In this document: positions 1 to 7,300 of the stretch, one piece after another | Numbering within the stretch: position 1 is the first letter of the stretch | Layout of the letters: each line of letters opens with the position of its first letter | Assembly (NCBI GenBank): GCA_021800165.1 | Contig: JAJYZF010000008.1 | Location: forward strand, 1-64,000 | DNA: 64,000 bases | Direction: 5' to 3' | Origin: Planctomycetota bacterium | GTDB lineage: Bacteria; Planctomycetota; Phycisphaerae; WQYP01 | Position numbers and translations under genes: made by a program | Notes under the pieces: generated by a model | Seen by the model: the letters and a program-made list of their open reading frames with translations, nothing else | The model's database searches: none | What the model was told of the DNA's origin: nothing

Positions 1-205
1 CGGAAACTCTTCCGGGCCAAGCAGGTCAGCAGGGCATGACGCAGGAGGCGGGAAACCCATCGGTATTCGCATAACAATGGCCGCCGCTACGATCTTGAAT
101 CTTATTTTTACAGTTCACTGAAAAAAAGGTCATGGCACACCTGTAGCCCGCAACGGAAAATAATGAAAATCTTTTCCCGTGCCCTAAAATGATTACTCGG
201 ACAGG
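1..205. other. left edge, no secure gene
   Basis: No gene can be assigned. Two short open stretches touch the edge. One is a plus-strand end (…RKLFRAKQVSRA, stop at 37-39) that could be the tail of an upstream gene. The other is a minus-strand ATG at 72 that stays open to the edge (MRIPMGFPPPASC…). They are mutually exclusive and too short to decide between. The rest is AT-rich and appears non-coding. Confidence 0.3.
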
Positions 206-395
206 CTCCTAGTACTACAACGCTAGATTGGTTGTAAGTGGCTTTAAAATATAGACTTACAAGCGTGTAGCATGTCGCTTACATTATAGATTTTTGTACA
301 CTCGGCTAAATCTTTGAAAGCCGCGTTCTATCGCATTTTTGCTGCGGTTTTGCTGGATGTACTGCCGGAGAAAACTAGCGTTGTAGTACTAGGAG
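206..395. repeat. MITE-like element with perfect 21-bp terminal inverted repeats
   Basis: The 21 bases at 206-226 (CTCCTAGTACTACAACGCTAG, shown as positions 206-225 plus G) recur as an exact reverse complement at 375-395. They enclose about 150 bp of AT-rich DNA without a usable gene. Read on the minus strand, the interior contains a short open stretch (AAFKDLAECTKIYNVSDMLH…) ending in TAA and preceded by an in-frame stop. It could be the relic of a transposase C-terminus, making this an internally deleted IS derivative. The direct flanks show no obvious target duplication. The inverted repeat is seen directly; mobility is inferred. Confidence 0.6.
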
Positions 396-399
396 TTGG

Positions 400-741
400 G
401 AGATCCCGATACGCTGGTCCTCCAGCATCGGGATTTCGGCATCCATGCCGCAACGGCGATGACGATTTTTACCGCTGGGGACGCTGGGAAGCGGTCAGCT
501 TTCAGCGATCAGCGATTAGCGGTGACGACGATGATTTTTACCACAATGGGCACGAAGGTTCACGAAGCACGGACAGGGGGATCCACAGATTAGCGGATTT
601 TCACAGATAAAATGATGGCGCGGGCTGCGGCCCGCGAGACGGGAGTTCTTGATTGGTGACTCCTGTCACATCGGGATTTCGGCATCCATGCCTCAACGGC
701 GATGGCGGTAAGCGATCAGCGGTCAGGGCCGAGGATACGAG
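400..741 (+). repeat. modular intergenic repeat, copy left of psp operon
   Basis: This non-coding block is built from modules that reappear at 3898-4290 in the same orientation. They are a palindromic GCGGGCTGCGGCCCGC hairpin (about 621-638), a segment around 651-708 containing ATCGGGATTTCGGCATCCAT, a segment with TTTACCGCTGGGGACGC (about 465-483), and a long module at about 525-640 containing CACGAAGGTTCACGAAGCAC. Module order differs slightly between the copies, as in a shuffled mosaic. Short open frames run through it but none has a ribosome site or recognisable product. Confidence 0.7.
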
Positions 742-792
742 GAACGGATGGGGGCCGGCGATGTTTTCGGGCGTGCGCCCGGTCCAGGAGCA

Positions 793-1518
793 CTACGACG
801 ATCCCGGCAGTTGTTTGGGGGGATTGATTTCGCTTTTCAGCTTGGCCAACTCCGCGTCCACGCCGGATTGAGCCCGCAATGCATCAAGGTCTCTGTCGGT
901 TTTGCTGCGGGTGTCACCAGGTTCGCCAAGCACCCCGGCGTCTTGCAGGCTTTCGTCAGCTTCGGCATGGGCCTGCATCTGGTGGGTTTTGTCCTGGGCT
1001 CGCTGGAGCATCTCGCCGACATCTCCAAGTTTGCTGCCAATGCCCGACATGCTTTCATTGACCTGCACTTCGGCTTTGGCCGCGTCGTACTGGCTTTTCA
1101 TCACCTCTTTCTGGGTGCGGAATTGATCAATACGGTCCTGAAGTTTCTTTTCATAGTCGATGAGCTTCTGGGCCTGGGCGGCAATATGATCGCGGGCGTC
1201 TTGCAGGCTTTGGACTTTCTGCAGGGCCGCCTGCTTTTCAGCCAACGCCGCCCGGGCCAGATCCTCCCGATTGGCCTGAAGGGCCATCCGCGCGTCGTCC
1301 TCGGCCTTGTGGCCGGCGGCGGTGGCGTCGTGAAGCTGCGATTCGAGAAGTTTTTGTTCAGTGACCACATCGGCGATATGACGCTTGGTTTCCTGCAAGG
1401 AAGAGAGCATTTTATCGTAGGATAAATCCAATTCCTCATTGGGGTTTTCCGCGCTATTGAGAAATTTATTGACCTTGGCCTCAATCAGATCGGCAGCTTT
1501 TCGAAAGATGCTGGACAT
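793..1518 (-). CDS. pspA: PspA/IM30 family phage-shock protein
   Basis: A 241-residue protein of the PspA/IM30/Vipp1 family. These are peripheral inner-membrane proteins that assemble into ESCRT-III-like rings and stabilise damaged membranes. The N-terminus (MSSIFRKAADLIEAKVNKFL) is the typical amphipathic membrane-binding helix. Residues about 25-190 form the long coiled-coil hairpin, rich in Gln, Glu, Lys and Ala, including DEDDAR/ALQANREDLA-type heptads. The last 50 residues are less ordered. Length fits the family (220-260). The ATG follows a GGAGAA-type ribosome site. It is the last gene of a leftward operon after two YbjQ-like genes, which suggests a shared envelope-stress role. No PspF-type regulator or sigma-54 promoter was seen here. 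Confidence 0.9.
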   Translation of the reverse strand: MSSIFRKAADLIEAKVNKFLNSAENPNEELDLSYDKMLSSLQETKRHIADVVTEQKLLESQLHDATAAGHKAEDDARMALQANREDLARAALAEKQAALQKVQSLQDARDHIAAQAQKLIDYEKKLQDRIDQFRTQKEVMKSQYDAAKAEVQVNESMSGIGSKLGDVGEMLQRAQDKTHQMQAHAEADESLQDAGVLGEPGDTRSKTDRDLDALRAQSGVDAELAKLKSEINPPKQLPGSS

Positions 1519-1539
1519 GTTATTCTCCTTAACACCAGG

Positions 1540-2388
1540 CTAATCATTCACCGGAATAACCACTTGGGGCGAAACCGCTTCGGGTATCAATGATTTATCT
1601 TCAATGGGCTTTACCGCCGTGCCCACGGCAAAAAATTCCAGCACGTGTGGTTGCCAATTGTGCGACCCTTCGTGCAGTTGCACGCCCACTACGCCTTCGG
1701 CTTCGGCGGCCATGGCCTCATTTTGCATGCGCTCCATGGCCAGTTCGCGGGCATCATACATGGCCTGCGTGAACGGGGTGATTTCGGTATTTTGGCCGAG
1801 GTTGGAAAGCGATTTGAGCACGCCTTGGTGGGCCACATGATAAACGCAGGAGCCCATGACCATGGCCAGTGGGCGATGGCCGGCCCGCAGCAACATCCAA
1901 AAATCCTGGCCGGAGAGATCGGAGGTAAACGGCATGCCTTTGGGACCTTTGAAACCAGGGTGGCCGCTGCGGTGGGCAATGGCGGTACCGATGGCCAGAA
2001 ACTCCAAAATATCTCGATCCCAAGCCAGACGTTTCACTTCCAGCCGGACGCCCACCACGCCATCGGCCATTAAGGCATGGGCTTCGCGTTCCATCCGTTC
2101 CATGGCCAGTTCGCGGGCATGATACATTGCCTGGGAGAGCACATTGAGTTCCTGATTTTTCGACCAGGAGCCATATTGGATGCCCACATGATAAATGCAG
2201 GAGCCTACCACCATACCCAGCGGCTCAAAACCGGCTTCGCGAACCATCAAAAATTCATTTACGGACAAATCGGAGGTAAATACGCCGCCCTGCTGTCCCG
2301 CCTCACGCAGCCCCTTGAGTCGCTCCAGGGCATGTTTGGGTAGTTGGTCGAGTGCGGGGTTTGCCGCGGGTGTGGTATCGTCAGCCAT
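1540..2388 (-). CDS. tandem YbjQ-like (heavy-metal-binding-domain) protein, 282 aa
   Basis: Two consecutive copies of a YbjQ/DUF74-like domain (Pfam 'heavy-metal-binding domain' family, a pentamer-forming fold of unknown activity). They lie at residues about 40-140 and 150-260. Each has a glycine turn followed by GSCIYHV or GSCVYHV, then a helix of the type QAMYxARELAMERMxxEA, then GVVGVxL and an EFxxxGTA strand. Conservation between the halves shows an internal duplication. There is no signal peptide, so it is probably cytosolic. One base separates it from the upstream gene ending at 2390, and pspA follows after 21 bp, so these are co-transcribed. The name 'metal-binding' comes from the family label; no Cys/His metal cluster is evident. 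Confidence 0.75.
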   Translation of the reverse strand: MADDTTPAANPALDQLPKHALERLKGLREAGQQGGVFTSDLSVNEFLMVREAGFEPLGMVVGSCIYHVGIQYGSWSKNQELNVLSQAMYHARELAMERMEREAHALMADGVVGVRLEVKRLAWDRDILEFLAIGTAIAHRSGHPGFKGPKGMPFTSDLSGQDFWMLLRAGHRPLAMVMGSCVYHVAHQGVLKSLSNLGQNTEITPFTQAMYDARELAMERMQNEAMAAEAEGVVGVQLHEGSHNWQPHVLEFFAVGTAVKPIEDKSLIPEAVSPQVVIPVND

Positions 2389-2389
2389 G

Positions 2390-3370
2390 TCAGATCACCT
2401 CTTGTGTTAAATCCACTTGTGGGGTCATTTTGCCATCTTTTGCGCTAAAGACGGATCGCAATCGCATCGGCACATGATGTCGGGGGTCGTGCAGCACGGC
2501 TGTGCCAAAAGCAATATGCCGCGCCAAATATCGCGGCGGTACGCCTTCGCCCGCTTCTCCCGGCTCAATTTCCGAATATTCCACCCGTGCCAGCACGCCT
2601 GTTCCTATCCGGGCGGCATCGGATTGAAGCTGTCCCACGGCGGTGCGCCGAACATCCGTCAAAAATTCTGAAAGCGAGGTCAGTTCCTGATTCCATCCGC
2701 CCATCATGGCCATCCCGCCGCCCATGCCCATCCCCAGGCCAGACATATTTTGGCCCAGGATGTTCTGGTTCGGATAATACCACTGGTAATGGGCACCAAT
2801 GGCCAAGCCCACCGGCACGATTCCCGCTTCCATCAACCGGGCAAATTCCAAGGCTGAAACCGTGGCCACCACCGGGTCGCGCGATTCACGCAATCCGGCA
2901 ATGGAAACCGCCGTACCTAACACGCCATAATCCATCTGGCCGGAGGTATCGGCCATGCGCTGCACCTTCATCGTAACATCCACCACCGCGTTGGCCCCCA
3001 AGGCTACGGCCTCCCGCCACAGGCGATCAATGGCTTTATGCCAGCCGTCATAATGACCGCGGGTCCAAGAAAAGCCATACTGATACCAGCAGTTGCCGGA
3101 AACCAAGCCGATGGGCTTGATGCCATGCGTTCGCTGGGCGAGCAGTCCGCCGACGGAGGTGGTGGAGACCCATGGCAATTTACCGGATTTGGTGTCTGCA
3201 AGCCGCCGTTGGACGAAACTGGGGATGCGATCATTTTCCAGGCACGATTGCCATTCCTGATCGCGGGAAGCCTGTTCCGCGGCATGGCGAGCGGCATCCG
3301 GGTCACGTGGGGCGGAGCGAAAAACTCTGCTTAAAAATGCCATACCGTTAAAGCTCCACCGAAGGCCCAA
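2390..3370 (-). CDS. second tandem YbjQ-like protein, 326 aa
   Basis: A diverged relative of its downstream neighbour. Residues about 95-185 hold one YbjQ-like unit (SGNCWYQYGFSW, then a helix, then GANAVVDVTMKV and YGVLGTAVS). Residues about 190-310 hold a second (IVPVGLAIGAHYQWYY … RIGTGVLARVEYSEI … HIAFGTAVLH). A Gly/Met-rich loop (SGLGMGMGGGMAMMGGW) interrupts the second unit. The N-terminal 60 residues are polar and charged (RDPDAARHAAEQASRDQEW). No signal peptide is visible. Function is unknown; the operon with pspA suggests a membrane-stress or envelope-associated role. Four bases separate it from the gene upstream (stop at 3375). Confidence 0.7.
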   Translation of the reverse strand: MGLRWSFNGMAFLSRVFRSAPRDPDAARHAAEQASRDQEWQSCLENDRIPSFVQRRLADTKSGKLPWVSTTSVGGLLAQRTHGIKPIGLVSGNCWYQYGFSWTRGHYDGWHKAIDRLWREAVALGANAVVDVTMKVQRMADTSGQMDYGVLGTAVSIAGLRESRDPVVATVSALEFARLMEAGIVPVGLAIGAHYQWYYPNQNILGQNMSGLGMGMGGGMAMMGGWNQELTSLSEFLTDVRRTAVGQLQSDAARIGTGVLARVEYSEIEPGEAGEGVPPRYLARHIAFGTAVLHDPRHHVPMRLRSVFSAKDGKMTPQVDLTQEVI

Positions 3371-3374
3371 GGCC

Positions 3375-3761
3375 TTAGCTCATCAGAAATTGCCGCAACG
3401 CACCAGCCGCCTGGGCACTGTGGCCCGAAAGATTTTGTAACTCCACGTCCAGATTTTGAATCCAGTCCGAAAGTTCAACTTCGCGGCTGCTGAGCACAAT
3501 CCCCCGCACTTCCTTCACCTGTGATACGACGATCTCGCCCCGGGAGTTCTCTAAAATGTAACAATCCCCACCGGTGCGTACGGTTATTTTTGCCACATGC
3601 ACCTGCCGGGAGAAGAGACTGTCTTTCTTTCGTTCGACCTGCACATGGCCCGGCAGCGATTGTTCCAGACGTACGGCCAGGGCCTCTATAAAGGATTTGT
3701 TATCCTTTTCCGCCCGGCGCAACCAAGCGGCGTGAAGATCAAAACCTGCGGGTTCAGCCAT
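3375..3761 (-). CDS. conserved hypothetical, first gene of psp operon, 128 aa
   Basis: A small soluble protein with no recognised family. Predicted layout: an N-terminal helix (HAAWLRRAEKDNKSFIEALA), a beta-rich middle (GHVQVERKKDSL…VHVAKITVRTGGDCYILEN, EIVVSQVKEVRGIVLSSREVEL), and a C-terminal helical tail (WIQNLDVELQNLSGHSAQAAGALRQFLMS). The beta segment with a charged start resembles small scaffolding or adaptor domains, but no catalytic motif is visible. It is first in a leftward run with two YbjQ-like genes and pspA. The promoter should lie in 3762-3900, next to the right-hand modular repeat. Confidence 0.6.
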   Translation of the reverse strand: MAEPAGFDLHAAWLRRAEKDNKSFIEALAVRLEQSLPGHVQVERKKDSLFSRQVHVAKITVRTGGDCYILENSRGEIVVSQVKEVRGIVLSSREVELSDWIQNLDVELQNLSGHSAQAAGALRQFLMS

Positions 3762-3897
3762 TGCGCAAGCCCTTCGTTACAGAAAACCAAACTGACATAG
3801 AGTATAGGTGCAATCAATTGAGCGCGTCAACCTCGGATGGGATTAACGGGCGAGGGCGAGATTATTGTGGATTTGGCGTTTCTTCAGGGTGAAGGGC

Positions 3898-4290
3898 GAG
3901 GCGCGGGCTGCGGCCCGCGAGACTGGAGGTCCCGATTGGTGACTCCTGTCACATCGGGATTTCGGCATCCATGCCTCAACGGCGATGGCGATTTTTACCG
4001 CTGGGGACGCTGGGAAGCGGTCAGCGATCAGCGGTGGCGACGATGATTTTTACCACAATGGGCACGAAGGTTCACGAAGCACGGACAGGGGGATCCACAG
4101 ATTAGCGGATTTTCACAGATTAAATGATGGCGCGGGCTGCGGCCCGCGAGACAGGAGTCGGGAGTCGGGAGTCGGGAGACGGGAGTATCACGACGACTTT
4201 TTACCGCTGGGGACGCAGAGGTACGCAGAGCGGGGGCGCGGGGGATGACGACGATTTACCATCCCGGCGCGGCTGGGAGGGCGCGTGGAG
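3898..4290 (+). repeat. modular intergenic repeat, copy right of psp operon
   Basis: This carries the same modules as 400-741, in direct orientation. They are a GCGGGCTGCGGCCCGC hairpin at 3902-3917 and again at 4131-4147, the TCGGGATTTCGGCATCCATG segment at about 3953-3975, the CCGCTGGGGACGC segment at about 3998-4012 and 4206-4218, and the long CACGAAGGTTCACGAAGCAC module at about 4035-4130. The two copies bracket the psp operon (793-3761). The remaining bases to 4382 form the leader of the methylase gene and show no clear promoter. Confidence 0.7.
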
Positions 4291-4382
4291 GATGAATGAC
4301 TTTTTTTAGGGGGCTGGCCGGGTGGGCAGTTTGGGTTTATCCTTTTGGACTGGGCTTATGAACGGAATGCATCGGAACAGGG

Positions 4383-7300
4383 ATGGCTATAAAACTTGAT
4401 GTTGATTTGACGCCGGAGGACGTTTCGCGGCTTACATCCGTGGACGCGCTGGCGGCGTTTTTCCAGCGTCTGGGGTACGACACCGGCAAACGAACCGTTA
4501 TTCCTGCCCAGGCGGTGGGTCTGGATGGGAACAGCGACATACAACATATCGAAATGATTTCGGAGGATGCCGGGCAGTTTCTGCGGGTGGTTTTTGTACG
4601 GCTGCGGTCGGTAACGGCGAAAGCCCGTCATCTGCTGGTGCGAAGCTTTGGCAAGCAGACACAGGATTACCTGCTGGTGCTGGCCAGTGATTTTGAGGCA
4701 CTGGAATTTGTACTTATAGAAAAGGTGCGGCAACCGCGCAAAGGTGCCATCGGGGATGTTCTTATTGCGCCGCAGGCCAAGGTGTTTGTGGTGCCACGGC
4801 GATGGCCGCAGGCGATGTTGCGCATTATCCGCAGGCTTACGTTCACGGCGTTTGATGAGGCGGGTGCTCCGGATGCAATTCTACAATATGCGAAGCTCAT
4901 GAGCGTGTTTGATGCGGCCCATTACAGCGGGGAATATTTCCAGAACCGGGCGTTGTTTGCGGATCATTTTTTGCGTCATCGCCTGCCGGAGGATCCGGCG
5001 TGGAGAGTTTCTCCGAATGAGAGCTTCACGCAGGTGTCGCAGATCATGCATCGGGCGCGGGAGAGCTTTGGTGGCAAGACCGAGGCCATTATCCGACAGG
5101 AGCTTTTTGAGCATGTTTTTGGGATGCTGGGGTTCACACTTGCGCCGGGTTCACAGCCGGGGGTGGCTGGGGCACAGGTTGGGCTTGATGTTAAGCTTGA
5201 TTCACAGCCGAGGGCGGCTGTGCCACAGGTGCCACAAGTGCCACAGACTGGGGCAAAGGCTGGGTCTCATATTGGGCTTGATACACAGCCGAGGGCGGCT
5301 GTGCCACAAGTGCCACAAGTGCCACAGGTTGGGCCACATACAGGGCCACAGGTTGAGTCACAGGTTGGGCTTGATGTTAAGCTTGATTCACAGCCGAGGG
5401 CGGCTGTGCCACAGGTGCCACAAGTGCCACAGACTGGGGCAAAGGCTGGGGAACAGGTTGGGGAACAGGTTGGGCTTGATGTTAAGCTTGATACACAGCC
5501 GAGGGCGGCTGTGCCACATACAGGGCCACAGGTTGAGTCACAGGTTGGGCTTGATGTTAAGCTTGATTCACAGCCGAGGGCGGCTGTGCCACAAGTGCCA
5601 CAAGTGCCACAGGTTGGGGCACAGGCTGGGTCTGATATTGGGCCATGTGCGGATTACGTGTTACTTTCCGGGGAGGGCCAGCGACGCACGGTGGCATTGA
5701 CGTACTGCTGGGAGCGGTGGTTGGATGGGCCGGATCCATCGGATGTCGACGCGCCCGCTGAAAATCCCGGGGCAGCGGTGGTGAGCCTGCTGGAACGCGG
5801 CGATGCGGACTGGGTGGTGGTGAGCAATGGAAAGCTGTGGCGGCTCTACAGCCGCGTTGCCCGTTCGCGCAGTACCAATTTTTACGAGGTGGACCTGGAA
5901 GATGCGTTGCTGGCCACGGGGCAGACGGACCCGAATGAGGCGTTCAGGTACTGGTGGCTGTTTTTCAGGGAGCCGGCGTTTGCGCCGACGGGCGACGGGA
6001 AAACTTGCTGGCTTGATGAGGTGGTCACGGGCAGCCGCGAGTATGCGCGGGAGGTGGAAACAGAGCTCAAACGGCGGGTGTTTTATGAGGTGGTGCCGCA
6101 ATTGGCGGCGGGATTCCTGGAGGACAGGCGCGGACGGCTAAAAATGACGACGGCGCCGGATGAGATTGAGCTGGAACAGATGCGTGAGGGAACGCTGACG
6201 CTGCTGTATCGGATATTGTTTCTGCTGTATGCGGAGAGCCGCGACCTGCTGCCGGTGCGGGAATCAGCCTATTACCAGATTAGTTTGAAGCGGTTGAAGG
6301 AAGAAATATCCCATATAGCCGGGGTGGCGGAAAGCCAGGCGGATGAGAAGATTGCGGCCCATTACAAGCGCGCGGCTACGACCCTTTATGACCGGTTGGG
6401 GGAATTGTTTGCGGTGATGGATGGCGGCGATTTGGAGCGGAATCGGGCGTGCAATGTGCCGGTATATAACGGGGGTCTGTTTCGCGTGCAGCCACAGGAA
6501 GAGGCGGGGAATGTGCGGGAAGCAGGGATTGCGGAATTTTTACTCAAGCACAAGGTTCCGGATGTATTTCTGGCATCCGCATTGGACCGGCTGGCGCGGG
6601 TGCCGGATAACAAGACGTTTGGTTTGGCATTTGTGGATTACAAGAGCCTGGGGGTGAGGCAACTGGGGTCGATTTATGAGGGATTGCTGGAATTTCGGCT
6701 GAGGATTGCGGACAGCGATTTGCCGCCGATTGCGGAAAAGGGGAGAAAGCGGTCCACGGGATTGACAGCAGCGCGCGGGATCAGGGATCGCACGGGAGTG
6801 AGAAAGGGCGAGCCTTACTTAGCCAATGACAATTCGGAGCGCAAGGCGACGGGCAGCTATTACACGCCGGACCACATTGTGCAATACATTGTGGAGCATA
6901 CGGTAGGCCCGGTGCTGGAACGGAAAACGGAGGAATTACGCGTGGGCTTCCGGGCGGCGGAAAAAACGTATCATCAAAAATTGTCCAATGCCAAGGCCGA
7001 CGCGCGGCTGCTGTGGGATTGGAAGCTGCGGCATCAGAGATCGATAGCCAAATCCAAAGTGCCAACGGAAGAAGAATTTCGCGCATACGCGATGGATATG
7101 ACCTATGAGCAGCACCGGGATCTGGTGGAGAAATTGTTTAATCTGCGGGTGCTGGATCCGGCCATGGGCAGCGGCCACTTTCTGGTGGAGGCGGTGGATT
7201 ACATTACCGATGGCCTGTTAAATTTTCTCAACGCATTTCCGGCGAATCCGGTGACGGCGGCGATGGAGCGGATGCGGAAAGACATTCTGGAAAGCCTGCG

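Noticed and set aside
748-1425. 225-aa open frame opposite pspA
   Set aside because: Antisense shadow of a clear PspA gene; no ribosome site or family features.
1540-2388. Heavy-metal resistance function for the YbjQ-like proteins
   Set aside because: The family label mentions metal, but no Cys/His/acid cluster or metal transporter is seen nearby.
5149-5645. Possible CRISPR array (regular repeats of about 20 bp)
   Set aside because: Spacers repeat each other, spacing is 75-105 bp and always in frame, no cas genes are near, and the repeats are REP hairpins read as coding sequence.
4909-5700. 263-aa open frame with Cys/His-rich repeats (HSRGRLCH…)
   Set aside because: It is the +1 frame of the REP array within the methylase; the apparent zinc-finger repeats are an artefact of the stop-free hairpin.
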